Assembly: GCF_000245335.1 (NCBI RefSeq)
Contig: NZ_JH600279.1
Location: 310,001 to 374,000 of the forward strand
Length of the DNA: 64,000 nucleotides
Direction of reading: 5' to 3'
Origin: Bacillus mojavensis RO-H-1 = KCTC 3706
Lineage (GTDB): Bacteria; Bacillota; Bacilli; Bacillales; Bacillaceae
Shown here: one piece after another, positions 33,113 through 42,630 of the stretch
Position numbering within the stretch: the stretch's first letter is position 1
How the letters are laid out: each line of letters opens with the position of its first letter
Notes under the pieces: model-generated
What the model saw: the letters and a program-made list of their open reading frames with translations, nothing else
What the model was told of the DNA's origin: nothing
The model's database searches: none
Position numbers and translations under genes: made by a program

Positions 33113-33717
33113 GAAGACACATCTCCGCTTCCTGTGAAGCGTTCTGCCGTCACATGATTGGTTTGCTGAATGCCTTCTGAAACAAGAACTTTGCGTACCG
33201 TCAGACATAAAATTTTCAAATCGAGCAAGAATGAACGGTTGTCAACGTACCAAACATCCAGTTCAAATTTCTTTTCCCAGGAGATCGCGTTTCTGCCGTT
33301 GACCTGCGCCCAGCCTGTAATCCCGGGCTTCACCTCGTGGCGCCGTGCCTGCTGTTTTGTGTAAAGCGGCAGATAATCCATCAGCAGCGGCCGAGGGCCG
33401 ACGAGGCTGAGGTCTCCCTTCACTACATTCAGCAGCTGCGGCAGCTCATCAATGCTCAGCTTTCTGATCAGCCTGCCTGTTTTCGTAAGCCGGACTGCAT
33501 CCGGCAGCAGGTTTCCCTCACTGTCCCGTTCATCCGTCATCGTTCTGAATTTATAGAGGGTGAACGGCTTCCCCCCCAGGCCGGGACGTACTTGTTTAAA
33601 AAAGACAGGCGATCCTATTTTCAGCCTGACAATGGCGATGGTGAAAAGAATGATGACACTCGTGCAGCACAATAAAAGAATAGCGGCCGTCAGATCAAAA
33701 AGACGTTTCAGGATCAA
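33109..33717 (-). CDS. epsL: Initiating sugar-phosphate transferase EpsL
   Basis: 202 residues of the polyprenyl-phosphate hexose-1-phosphate transferase type (PglC-like). One N-terminal reentrant/membrane helix (10-35), then FKQVRPGLGGKPFTLYKFRTMT and the ELPQLLNVVKGDLSLVGPRP block with KPGITGWAQVNGR. It starts EPS repeat assembly on the lipid carrier, probably with diacetylbacillosamine-phosphate. Overlaps both neighbours by 4 bp. Confidence 0.9.
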   Translation of the reverse strand: MILKRLFDLTAAILLLCCTSVIILFTIAIVRLKIGSPVFFKQVRPGLGGKPFTLYKFRTMTDERDSEGNLLPDAVRLTKTGRLIRKLSIDELPQLLNVVKGDLSLVGPRPLLMDYLPLYTKQQARRHEVKPGITGWAQVNGRNAISWEKKFELDVWYVDNRSFLLDLKILCLTVRKVLVSEGIQQTNHVTAERFTGSGDVSS

Positions 33718-35231
33718 ATATTTACAGCTCCTTTCGTTTTTCTAAACCGTTTCAGCACCATCTGTCGTTCTTCTTTCGTACAAACAAGCATAAAAGCGAA
33801 AACCGCGTAGCAGCAGCTGACAGCGGCACCTGCAGCAATCAGTGATGTCCAGCTTTCAATGGTGATAAATAACTGGATGGCCTCACAAATCGCCCATGCA
33901 AACAAAGCGGCAAAGACCGGACCGAACATGCCTGTAAAAAACACATGCTTTTTGTAACCGGTAATGCGTGAGACATAAAGCGGCGTAAAGATAACATTTT
34001 TCAGCACAAGCGATATTGCCCCGGCAAGTGTAATGCCGTAAAGCCCAAGATGAGCCGGCCCGCTTAATGTGACCGCCAGCACAACATTCACTGCGCCTAA
34101 CAGCAGAGTGACGAGCGCCGGTGTTTTTTGTTGATTAAAGGCGGTCCATATATAAAACAGCGGCATAAAGGCAAGGCTGACCGCCAAATATCCGGCGTGA
34201 ATATATAATAGCGGCGCTACAGAGGAAAAGGACGGTCCAAGCCAGATCGTCAGAAAAGGCCCGGCCAAACCTCCCAATAAGGCAGCCGGAAGCGCAAGCA
34301 AAAGCCCGTTCAGTCTCACTGCCTGATTGGCGTACTTGACCAAGCCGTCCATATCGCCTTTTGAATAATAAGAAGTAATGACAGGCGCAAATAGAGATGC
34401 GACTGTTCCTGCCAAACTGCGCAGCAGCAGCGGAAACTGGATAATCGCCGCATATTTTCCCGCTTCAGATGCACCCAGCACCAAGTTGGCGGTTAATAGG
34501 TCGATCTGCAAAAAAAGCAGCACGCCGATCTGATTGACTGAGTTCCAGGTTCCTGCCTGAAACAGTTCCTTGCTTACGCGAAATGACAAGTCTTTCAGCT
34601 TAAATGAAAACCATGGAATCAGTTTTCTGAAAAAGCGGAAAGACAGGATAGACGCTATGACGGCACCGGCTAAAGCGGCAAGCTGAATCTGCCAGATTTT
34701 TGGCGTGAAGCAGGCAAACAGCGCCAGCACACACAGCACGCGGATGAGCATTTGCACCGCCTGAATGGAACTGGTGATATACAGTTTGTTTGCATAAAAC
34801 GGCGCCGCTCCAAACCCCGCCATCAAAAAAGTTAAAAGAAACAGCAGACTTCCAATCAAAATCGACAGCCGAACATCAGCCAAAAGATCCTGTGGGACGT
34901 TCATGACGCGGTCAATAAAAAAAGCCGCACTCATAAGAGGCAGCAGAAGCAGCAATGAAATCAAAACAGACGCAGCCAAATAATTGCTGATATACGCATT
35001 TGCTTTTTCCTGCTCTCCCCTGTGGGCTGCGACAGAAAAAAAACGCACAACCACGGAGCTGAGCGCCACCGTGATAATGGAAAAATAATTAATCACATTT
35101 TGTGTTAAATTCACAAAGCCGAAAGCCTCCACACCAAGCGTTTTGACAATAAAAGGCGTCATCCAGACAGACAGGAATACGGACAGAAGAAAAGCTGTGA
35201 GATTGGCGCTGAAGTTTATGGTGAATTTCAT
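33714..35231 (-). CDS. epsK: Polysaccharide flippase EpsK (Wzx/MATE-like)
   Basis: 505 residues with about 14 membrane helices. It belongs to the MOP superfamily (Wzx-type), with the usual N-terminal helix followed by a TPFIVKTLGVEAFGFVNL segment. It probably flips lipid-linked EPS repeats across the cytoplasmic membrane. Overlaps epsJ and epsL by 4 bp each. Confidence 0.88.
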   Translation of the reverse strand: MKFTINFSANLTAFLLSVFLSVWMTPFIVKTLGVEAFGFVNLTQNVINYFSIITVALSSVVVRFFSVAAHRGEQEKANAYISNYLAASVLISLLLLLPLMSAAFFIDRVMNVPQDLLADVRLSILIGSLLFLLTFLMAGFGAAPFYANKLYITSSIQAVQMLIRVLCVLALFACFTPKIWQIQLAALAGAVIASILSFRFFRKLIPWFSFKLKDLSFRVSKELFQAGTWNSVNQIGVLLFLQIDLLTANLVLGASEAGKYAAIIQFPLLLRSLAGTVASLFAPVITSYYSKGDMDGLVKYANQAVRLNGLLLALPAALLGGLAGPFLTIWLGPSFSSVAPLLYIHAGYLAVSLAFMPLFYIWTAFNQQKTPALVTLLLGAVNVVLAVTLSGPAHLGLYGITLAGAISLVLKNVIFTPLYVSRITGYKKHVFFTGMFGPVFAALFAWAICEAIQLFITIESWTSLIAAGAAVSCCYAVFAFMLVCTKEERQMVLKRFRKTKGAVNI

Positions 35232-36262
35232 GCCTGCTTTGCACTGCCTTTCATGGTTCCGCGAGTCTCAAAAAACAGCTTGATGAGAAAGATCAGCCGC
35301 CATTTGCACAGCGCTAAGACCAATCGCTCGCCTCTGCCTAATTTCTCATGCTGGAACGGTGTGTGTCTGACAGCCTGCCGCACCATGTCATAGGATAAAA
35401 TCTGTCTGATCTGTTTTTTGATGTCTTTCGGCGGCTGCGGTGAGGCACAGGCGTTTGCCAGAAGCATCGGAAGCTGGTGCTTGCAAATATACACATCCAA
35501 ATCTTCTTTGCACACAGCCGATAAGCCGCGCTGATTATAAAATGCGATTTTGGCTTGATATTGTTTTTGGATATTTTCATCCATTGCAGGTTTATAAGGA
35601 ATTTCCGTCAGGCTGTTCGGATTTTCACGGTATATGTACAAGCCTTCATCCAGCATTTTTACCCGCTCGGCTTCATAAAAAGCAGATAAATTAAAGGGCG
35701 AGTCTTCAGCAAAACGGATGTCTTCATCAAACCACAGACTCGCCCTTTCCAAAAGCTCACGGCGATACACATACCGCCATACATACCAGATAAATCTCGT
35801 TTCGTGGGCTTGTCGGAGCTGCTCAGCTATATCCGCTTTTGTCAGCACACGCCCTGTTTCGAGCTGCGGCGGCACGTATACCCGCCTGTCTTTGGACTGT
35901 TTATAAAATCCGCAGCCAGCAATATCGAGCCGGTGCTGCTCTGCTTCGTCTGCAAGCCTTTGAAACATGGCGGGAGAGACATAATCGTCTCCGTCTACAA
36001 ACCCGATATACGTACCCCGCGCCGCTTTGATTCCCGCGTTTCGAGCCGAACTCAAGCCGCCATTTTTTTTATGAATGACTTGAACTCTTGTATCCCGTTT
36101 CGCGTATGCCTCTGCCATCTCACCAGATCGATCGGGTGTTCCATCATTAACCAGGATAACTTCTATATCAGAAAGCGTTTGGGTCAGCAGCGAATCGATG
36201 CAATCTTCAATAAAAGGTTCAACGTTATACATCGGGACAATAATACTGACGAGCGGTGTCAT
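35228..36262 (-). CDS. epsJ: Family-2 glycosyltransferase EpsJ
   Basis: 344 residues. GT2 A-fold: SIIVPMYNVEPFIEDCIDSLL near residue 5, NDGTPDRSGEM near 40, and GFVDGDDYVSP (DXD motif) near 90. It adds a sugar to the lipid-linked EPS repeat; donor and acceptor are unknown. A C-terminal helical region ends the protein. Overlaps epsI and epsK. Confidence 0.88.
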   Translation of the reverse strand: MTPLVSIIVPMYNVEPFIEDCIDSLLTQTLSDIEVILVNDGTPDRSGEMAEAYAKRDTRVQVIHKKNGGLSSARNAGIKAARGTYIGFVDGDDYVSPAMFQRLADEAEQHRLDIAGCGFYKQSKDRRVYVPPQLETGRVLTKADIAEQLRQAHETRFIWYVWRYVYRRELLERASLWFDEDIRFAEDSPFNLSAFYEAERVKMLDEGLYIYRENPNSLTEIPYKPAMDENIQKQYQAKIAFYNQRGLSAVCKEDLDVYICKHQLPMLLANACASPQPPKDIKKQIRQILSYDMVRQAVRHTPFQHEKLGRGERLVLALCKWRLIFLIKLFFETRGTMKGSAKQA

Positions 36263-37335
36263 CGTGCTTCACCGCTGATTTTATCGCGCAGCCCTTTAAA
36301 ATACATGTCCCGCGGAAAGCCGGCACGGTTTGTTTCTTTTGTCAGCAACTCTTTCACTGCGGCTGTCACACGTTCCGGCTCCGGCTGTTCAATCAGCTTC
36401 ATCATTGGAACCTCTTTCAGCCATTGGTAGCCTTCCATGACTTTGTGATCAAAAGAACGAATCACGACACATGGCGTTCCTGTCAATGCACAAAAAATCA
36501 TGCCGTGCAGCCTGTCAGTGACAACGGCTTCAGCACTCTGCAGCTTAGACCAAAGCGCTTCCAGCTCCTGTTCCCGTGTATCGCGGCTGACCCGGCGCCC
36601 GACCGTTGTCGTAAAAGCTTTGATCTCGCCAAATTCATCAAAAAGAGCGGCCTTCACGCGGTTTCTCTGTTCCTCCTGAAGCACGCTTTCCTGATCCTCG
36701 CGCAAACATATATACACCCCTTCGCGTTCCGCAGAGGCATTGCTTCTATCTAAATACAGCACCATATCGGGCTGCTTCAGGATCTTTTTTTCTTTAAAAT
36801 GCCGCTTCATAAATTGGTACGTAGTTTCATCACGCGCCATCAGCAATAAACCGGGGTGCGCGTTATAAATTTTCTGCGCCCGTTCCAGCTCTTTTCGTCC
36901 CTTTTTCGTATCAGAAAAATGAACGGTTGCCGGAAGCTGGACGATTTGATAATCATGAAACGTTTTAATGATAAAGCGGCGCGTCCACTCTTCATACCGG
37001 TATAAATCCCCCATATTTCCGCCGCCGATGATAAAGACCATATCCTCCGGGTGGCGGGAGCGGATCAGCGCTTTTGCTGATTTGTATATGTCCTTCATAT
37101 CGACCTCAACAATCTCAAAATCGGAGTATTCCTGCTCAAGAAACGCTTTGCTGGCATAAGCAATGGCATGATCCCCCAAATTGTCATGGGAAGGCAGCAG
37201 GGTCAGTATGATTTTCTTCTTATGTGCGGCAGCCTTTACCGGCTGATCGGCCGCACCCAGCAAAAATTGGGACGGGTACTTAACCTTTAGCAGCAGCCAT
37301 TCTGCAAGATTAATTTTCAATGAATGTAACGACAT
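36259..37335 (-). CDS. epsI: Exopolysaccharide pyruvyl transferase EpsI
   Basis: 358 residues. Polysaccharide pyruvyl transferase family: LPSHDNLGDHAIAYAS near residue 47, FIIGGGNMGDLYRYEEW near 100, and the later DRLHGMIFCAL motif near 280. Probable pyruvylation of an EPS sugar. Related to EpsO, but the two share only motif-level similarity. Overlaps epsJ by 4 bp. Confidence 0.88.
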   Translation of the reverse strand: MSLHSLKINLAEWLLLKVKYPSQFLLGAADQPVKAAAHKKKIILTLLPSHDNLGDHAIAYASKAFLEQEYSDFEIVEVDMKDIYKSAKALIRSRHPEDMVFIIGGGNMGDLYRYEEWTRRFIIKTFHDYQIVQLPATVHFSDTKKGRKELERAQKIYNAHPGLLLMARDETTYQFMKRHFKEKKILKQPDMVLYLDRSNASAEREGVYICLREDQESVLQEEQRNRVKAALFDEFGEIKAFTTTVGRRVSRDTREQELEALWSKLQSAEAVVTDRLHGMIFCALTGTPCVVIRSFDHKVMEGYQWLKEVPMMKLIEQPEPERVTAAVKELLTKETNRAGFPRDMYFKGLRDKISGEAR

Positions 37336-37339
37336 CTCT

Positions 37340-38374
37340 TCACCCTCTGATTTTCATTTTGTACTCGATCACTCGCTGATACACGGCGGACGCCATGGCA
37401 ACGAACGGAATCATTCTGTATTTCGCCATCAGCAGCAGGCATGACCGTTTTGTGTCAAAAGGCGCTGTCCCCGTTTTCGACAGGCTGCCTTGAAACACCG
37501 GATCAGCGCAAATTACGCCGACCGTTTTGAGCCTTTCCAAAAGGCGCCGGCTGCCACTTGTTTTCCATTCGTTCAGCAGACAGATGGTGCTATGGAGAAC
37601 GATAAAGAAATCAAGCTCCTTACGGTACTCCTCCAGCTTGTTGTTCTCCTGTAAAAACGCTGCGTTCGCCTGATACAGCGCCAGTCCTGATTCAAACAGT
37701 TTTTTCTGATAACCCTGCACGATGGAGGAAAGATGAATTCGGTAATGGTAGAGAGGCGCTTCTACATAGGAAACCGAGCGGGCGAAAAAATGTGCCCTGA
37801 AGCTGAAAAACTGATCCTCGACATGCTCCAGCTCACCTCTGAGCGGGAACGAAAGCCGGTGCGCGTCAATCATGCTTCTTCGATACAGTTTATTCCACGA
37901 AAATCCCCTGACCTTCCCTTCGAATAACGCCTTGATATAGGACTCCTTGGGCTGATCCCGATAGGTTTCTGCAATGTCTGAGACAACGGTTTTTTCAGTG
38001 TCCTCAAACTCTGCGGTGTAGTTGCAAATCACCAGATCGGTTTCCTCTGATGCTGCCTGAACCATTTGCAAGCAATAATCAGGCTCGATCCAATCGTCTG
38101 AATCTATAAATGCCACAAATTCTCCGCGGGCCGCCTCGATCCCTTTGTTCCGAACAGCACCGAGCCCTTGGTTTTCCTGGTGAATGACTCTGAATCGTTT
38201 ATCCTTTTCTGCATATTCCTCCGCGATGTCCGGGCTGGCGTCTGCCGAACCGTCATTGACGATGATAATTTCAATATTGTCCAATGTCTGGTTCTTTAAC
38301 GATTCAAGACAGTTTCTGATATAGGTTTCTGTATTATAAACAGCGACTAACAGACTAACCGCAGGTGTTTCCAT
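37340..38374 (-). CDS. epsH: Family-2 glycosyltransferase EpsH
   Basis: 344 residues from the ATG at 38374, nine bases after GAGGAG; an in-frame ATG at 38395 has no ribosome site. GT2 features: SLLVAVYNTETYIRNCLESL at the start, VNDGSADASPDIAEEY near 40, and AFIDSDDWIEPDY (DXD) near 90. It adds one EPS sugar. Related in sequence to EpsJ. Confidence 0.88.
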   Translation of the reverse strand: METPAVSLLVAVYNTETYIRNCLESLKNQTLDNIEIIIVNDGSADASPDIAEEYAEKDKRFRVIHQENQGLGAVRNKGIEAARGEFVAFIDSDDWIEPDYCLQMVQAASEETDLVICNYTAEFEDTEKTVVSDIAETYRDQPKESYIKALFEGKVRGFSWNKLYRRSMIDAHRLSFPLRGELEHVEDQFFSFRAHFFARSVSYVEAPLYHYRIHLSSIVQGYQKKLFESGLALYQANAAFLQENNKLEEYRKELDFFIVLHSTICLLNEWKTSGSRRLLERLKTVGVICADPVFQGSLSKTGTAPFDTKRSCLLLMAKYRMIPFVAMASAVYQRVIEYKMKIRG

Positions 38375-38398
38375 AATGACCGGCTCCTCTTGCATAAA

Positions 38399-39502
38399 TT
38401 ACCGGGAAAAAATCGTTCTGTACGGCAGAACAGATGAATCAACCGGCATAAGCAAATAACTGTATAAAAAATAACAAACCACAATGGCGATATAGATCAA
38501 CGCATTCGATTTCTCATCAAATATTCTGACAAAATAAGGAACTAAGATCATTTGATACAGCCCGAAGTAAATATTAAATCTGGCAAAGATCACGTCCTTT
38601 GTGGCCAAGAGACCGAATAAAAACCCGAGAAGGCACAAATTAACGACAATATCGATTTGCGGCCACAGCTTTCGGAGACGCTCTCTGTAACAAAAGGCCA
38701 GAAACAGCGGCAGGACCAAAACAGCGATTTTGACCACATTCATTCCGTTTGTATTGGTCATCAGCCACTTTTCATAATGGCTGTATGAGCTGTTTTCAAG
38801 CACAACGACAAATACCGAAATAAATTTCTGGTATAAAAAGGTCATGCCGAGAAATAAAGCTGAGAGACCGAATATTGCCGGTGACCAGGCTTTTCTTCTG
38901 ACAATAAAATAGACCGGAATCATCACCAGCGCCGAGGAGTGAAAGAGCGAACTGACCAGCACAATCAGAAAGTAACGCTTCCAGTTTCCATTGATGATAT
39001 AGCGAATCGCCCAAAACAAAGCGGCTGCCACCATGTATTGTCTGATTCCGTTAAAGGATGCGTAATAATGAAAGGTTCCTAAAAATAAAAAGACGCTCAG
39101 CTCAAACGGTCTGCCGTAGTCTGCCAGCGTCTTGATAATAAAGATATAGGTCACGGCCGCAACAGTGACATACATGATTTGCGGGTCCTTCGTGATGAAA
39201 TTCATCAGCCATAACAGCGCGGTAAAGCCCGGATCTGTTGCCGTTTTCGCTGTGCCAAAACCAAATATCTGCCAAATGCTTTGATAGTCTCCTGCCATTT
39301 GATACAGCAGCGTATACGTCTGAAAATCTGTACCGACCCTGTAACGCAGCCCTGAAACAAGCACAAGTGAGGCGAGCGGAATCCAAATGAGAAGCTTGTT
39401 CGGTCGATAGCCCGTAGCAAGTGACCCATCACGGCCGCCGCACATTTTAGCAAACCAAGACCAAATATATACAATTCCCATATTGACGACATACACAATC
39501 AT
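38399..39502 (-). CDS. epsG: EPS polymerase-like membrane protein EpsG
   Basis: 367 residues with about 10 membrane helices and the EpsG (Wzy-like) family pattern. It shows [14 protein letters not shown] after helix 2 and [14 protein letters not shown]. It probably polymerises the exported repeats. Sits between epsF and epsH with 3-25 bp gaps. Confidence 0.88.
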   Translation of the reverse strand: MIVYVVNMGIVYIWSWFAKMCGGRDGSLATGYRPNKLLIWIPLASLVLVSGLRYRVGTDFQTYTLLYQMAGDYQSIWQIFGFGTAKTATDPGFTALLWLMNFITKDPQIMYVTVAAVTYIFIIKTLADYGRPFELSVFLFLGTFHYYASFNGIRQYMVAAALFWAIRYIINGNWKRYFLIVLVSSLFHSSALVMIPVYFIVRRKAWSPAIFGLSALFLGMTFLYQKFISVFVVVLENSSYSHYEKWLMTNTNGMNVVKIAVLVLPLFLAFCYRERLRKLWPQIDIVVNLCLLGFLFGLLATKDVIFARFNIYFGLYQMILVPYFVRIFDEKSNALIYIAIVVCYFLYSYLLMPVDSSVLPYRTIFSR

Positions 39503-39505
39503 TTT

Positions 39506-40654
39506 TTATTGTCCTTTTTCAGTGCTAATCTGATATAAATTCATCAATGCACCTACATTTTGCTGCGCATCATAGCCGAGTTTTGCAAGGGTACTTTTAA
39601 CGAGCTCCCGCTTCGGCCTGCCTGCGGCGGCCGCTCTTACAATCGTTTCAGCCCAAATGTCCATCGGCTTAGAGAGACTCACCCTTTTCACAAGTCCGAG
39701 CCCCGTATCGACTTTTTCTGTGATCGTGTCTGAAATAATACACGGAAGACCCGAAGCCTGCGCTTCCACAAGCACAACAGGCAAGCCTTCGTACAATGAT
39801 GGCATGACAAATACATCAAAGGTGCGCATGAGCTCATGAATGTGTTCTTCAGTTCCTAAAAAGAGAACATCGGAAAGCAGATTCAGCCGCCGCGCTTCCT
39901 CCTCCATCTGCTCCCGCAGCGGTCCGTCTCCTGCGAGAACCATCTGAAAGCGAACTCCCCGTTTTTTCAGGTGAACGGCAAGCTTCAGCAAAAACGCGTG
40001 ATTTTTCACTTCATGAAATCGGGCCACATGACCAATGATCAGCCGGTCAGACGCTATGCCGCGTGCTTTTTTTTCGTCATCGGGCGCCTTGCCGGCTGGA
40101 GAAAACAGATCAAGGTCTATTCCGTTCGGCAGCAGATGAACCCGCTTCCGCTCCATATTGGATCGCCCGAATAAAAACCGTCCCGCATCCTCTCCGCAAG
40201 CGCACAATTCAGTCGCATATGACAAAATGAGGCGTCTGAACACCATCAGCTGCAGGCGGTCCTTCCAATTGAAGGCGGTCTTCCACGAGGTGTTATGGGA
40301 ATGGCATACTCTGACCTGCACTCCAGCTAGCCTTGCCGCAAGCGCGATAAAGCCGGTTTGAAAATCTGTGTGCGCATGAACCGCGCTGAACGGCCCGTTT
40401 TCTTTTATTGTGTTTCTTACATTCTTCACAAATGTGATGGGATTGCTTTGTCCGATACTCGGGACATAAAAAAGCCGCCCGCCTAGCGATAAAATTTCTT
40501 CATCATAAGCGCACGGATCATTTCGATAGGTTAAAAAATCAAATTGCACCTTGCTTCTATCCATTTTCCGATATAAATTCATGACCATGGTTTCCGCGCC
40601 GCCCCTGTTCATGCCGCTGAGAACATGGAGCACGCGCTGTTGGCTGTTATTCAT
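39506..40654 (-). CDS. epsF: Family-4 glycosyltransferase EpsF
   Basis: 382 residues, GT4 (GT-B fold). The N-terminal LHVLSGMNRGGAETMVMNL and C-terminal VMPSLYEGLPVVLVEAQASGLP nucleotide-sugar site (EX7E pattern) are visible. It transfers a sugar in EPS repeat assembly; specificity unknown. Its start overlaps epsE by 8 bp. Confidence 0.88.
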   Translation of the reverse strand: MNNSQQRVLHVLSGMNRGGAETMVMNLYRKMDRSKVQFDFLTYRNDPCAYDEEILSLGGRLFYVPSIGQSNPITFVKNVRNTIKENGPFSAVHAHTDFQTGFIALAARLAGVQVRVCHSHNTSWKTAFNWKDRLQLMVFRRLILSYATELCACGEDAGRFLFGRSNMERKRVHLLPNGIDLDLFSPAGKAPDDEKKARGIASDRLIIGHVARFHEVKNHAFLLKLAVHLKKRGVRFQMVLAGDGPLREQMEEEARRLNLLSDVLFLGTEEHIHELMRTFDVFVMPSLYEGLPVVLVEAQASGLPCIISDTITEKVDTGLGLVKRVSLSKPMDIWAETIVRAAAAGRPKRELVKSTLAKLGYDAQQNVGALMNLYQISTEKGQ

Positions 40655-41483
40655 GCTTCACAAGCCCTTCCTTCTGATTCATCACTCTTTTTTTATGGTA
40701 ACGATTCATCACAGCAGGAGGCATAAACGCGCGAATGAGCGGTTTTGCGATATATATGTAAGCGGAAAAAGGAAGCTTCAGTCGTCTGCAAGCCTGGTAT
40801 ACAAGAATGGCGTTGTCGATTGAGTAGGTAAAAGACCGCCTCTTGAATGCGTCGCTGTCTTCCCTTACTTTATACAGCGCTTCTTGGAGGTTATAGCCTC
40901 GAAAGCCCTCTTCAAAAAAGCGGAGCCACAAATCGATATCCTCCATTCGCCTTGTCCGCCGCACCGAACGATAGCCTTTCAGCGTCTGGTAAGCGCTGGC
41001 TCTCATCATGATTGTCCCATGGCAAAACGGCGTCCCTTTCGCCATAATGGCCGGATCCGGAACAGAAGGCAGCATCCGTGTGCCCCTTACGCCAAATTCA
41101 TCAAACACAAGCATGCCGGTGCCGACCACCTGGTAGTGCCGATGCTTCTCTAAAAAGGCAACCTGCTTCTCCAGACGGCGCGGAAAGGACAGATCATCTC
41201 CGTCCTGGCGGGCGATATACTCGCCTGTCGCATAAGAAAGACAGTGATTTAATGAAGCGGCAAGCCGCTTGTTTTTTTGATTGTGAATGAGCTTGATGCG
41301 GTCGCTGTAATGAGCGGCATACTGCTTCGCAATACGGAGCGTGCCGTCTGTTGACGCATCATCGCACATGATCAGCTCCCAATTTTTATAGGATTGGCTG
41401 AGAATGGATTCAATGCTTTCCGCCAAAGTGGATTCACAATTATAAATGCCCATAATGACAGAAACTTTCGGTCCTGAATTCAT
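40647..41483 (-). CDS. epsE: Bifunctional glycosyltransferase and flagellar clutch EpsE
   Basis: 278 residues of GT2 type: SVIMGIYNCESTLAESIES near residue 8, CDDASTDGT near 40, and ARQDGDDLSFP near 90 with the DXD aspartate. In B. subtilis the same protein also binds the FliG rotor and stops the flagellum, so matrix production and motility arrest are coupled. The clutch role is established knowledge; only the GT domain is visible here. Confidence 0.92.
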   Translation of the reverse strand: MNSGPKVSVIMGIYNCESTLAESIESILSQSYKNWELIMCDDASTDGTLRIAKQYAAHYSDRIKLIHNQKNKRLAASLNHCLSYATGEYIARQDGDDLSFPRRLEKQVAFLEKHRHYQVVGTGMLVFDEFGVRGTRMLPSVPDPAIMAKGTPFCHGTIMMRASAYQTLKGYRSVRRTRRMEDIDLWLRFFEEGFRGYNLQEALYKVREDSDAFKRRSFTYSIDNAILVYQACRRLKLPFSAYIYIAKPLIRAFMPPAVMNRYHKKRVMNQKEGLVKHE

Positions 41484-42625
41484 ACGCTTTTCTCCTTTTT
41501 ATCCATGTACACGGAATAAATATCTGCCATTTCTTCTACCGTTCGCGCTTCAGAAAAGCGCAAGGCTGTTTGGCGGCCTTCCTGTCCAAGTGTTCTGCGC
41601 AGTTCCGGCTCAAGGTAGAGCTGTTCAATCCGGTCAGCAAAAGCAGCGCTGTCGCCCATTTTGATGAGGAAACCGTTTTTTCCGTCACGGATGATTTCCC
41701 GGTGTCCGCGGTTATCAGTGGCAATTGCCGGCTTTTCCGCCGCCATGCCCTCAAGCACATTCATGCCGAGGCCTTCTCTGATGCTGGATGCGACAGAAAC
41801 ATCCGCAAGCTGGATCAGCTCGTGAATATCGCGGCAAAAGCCGTAAAAGCAAACATTGCGGGAAGCTCCTAACTTTTCAGCTAAATCCCGATACGTTTGT
41901 TCCATCGTTCCTTCTCCGGCAAAAACAAGACGGAGCTCCGGTATCTTATCTTTCAGCAGTGCTGCAGCTTCAATTAACAGCTTCTGATTTTTATTGAGGT
42001 TCAATTCAGCCGGATAGATCAATATAAAGTCGTCTTTTTGGAAGCCGTGCTTTTCTCTCAGCCTATGCTGCTCTTCAAGGCTGGCTGGCCTAAACCTGTC
42101 TGTATTAACGCCGATGCCGTGAATTTTTTCTGTCATCCCGCCCGGTCTTTGAAGCCCTTTCGCTCGCGTGTAATCTTCTTCATTTATGGTGATCAGGCAG
42201 TCTGTATAGGCAGAAAGCCATTTTTCAACCGGATAATAAAGGACCCAGTTTTTCATCGGCGCTCCGCTGCAAAAATGAAATCCGTGTGCGGTGTAGAGCA
42301 CCTTTGTTCCGTTTCGTCTCGCTTGCCTTGACGCAAGCCGTGCGAGAACGCCGCCGACCGGCGTATGGCAATGGACGATGTCGTACTCGTTGGTTTCGAT
42401 CACTTTCTTCAGCTGTCTGTAAACGGCAAGGTTCTGAGGATGGAAGGGTGACCTTCGGATCGGAATGGAGAATTTCTCATCGACATACGGCAGCCGCGTC
42501 TGCCCGCTCGCAGCAACGTGAACCTCCCAGCCCAATTGTTTAAACCATTTAAAGTAAGGAAGATGAAAGGCTTTAAAATGATAATCGACAGTGGCACAAA
42601 ATAATATTTTTTTCGTCATCTTCAC
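41480..42625 (-). CDS. epsD: Family-4 glycosyltransferase EpsD
   Basis: 381 residues. GT4 with FCATVDYHFKAFHLPYFKWF at the N-terminus and SIREGLGMNVLEGMAAEKPAIA near 290. It adds one EPS sugar. Overlaps epsE by 4 bp. Confidence 0.9.
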   Translation of the reverse strand: MKMTKKILFCATVDYHFKAFHLPYFKWFKQLGWEVHVAASGQTRLPYVDEKFSIPIRRSPFHPQNLAVYRQLKKVIETNEYDIVHCHTPVGGVLARLASRQARRNGTKVLYTAHGFHFCSGAPMKNWVLYYPVEKWLSAYTDCLITINEEDYTRAKGLQRPGGMTEKIHGIGVNTDRFRPASLEEQHRLREKHGFQKDDFILIYPAELNLNKNQKLLIEAAALLKDKIPELRLVFAGEGTMEQTYRDLAEKLGASRNVCFYGFCRDIHELIQLADVSVASSIREGLGMNVLEGMAAEKPAIATDNRGHREIIRDGKNGFLIKMGDSAAFADRIEQLYLEPELRRTLGQEGRQTALRFSEARTVEEMADIYSVYMDKKEKSV

Positions 42626-42630
42626 TCCCC

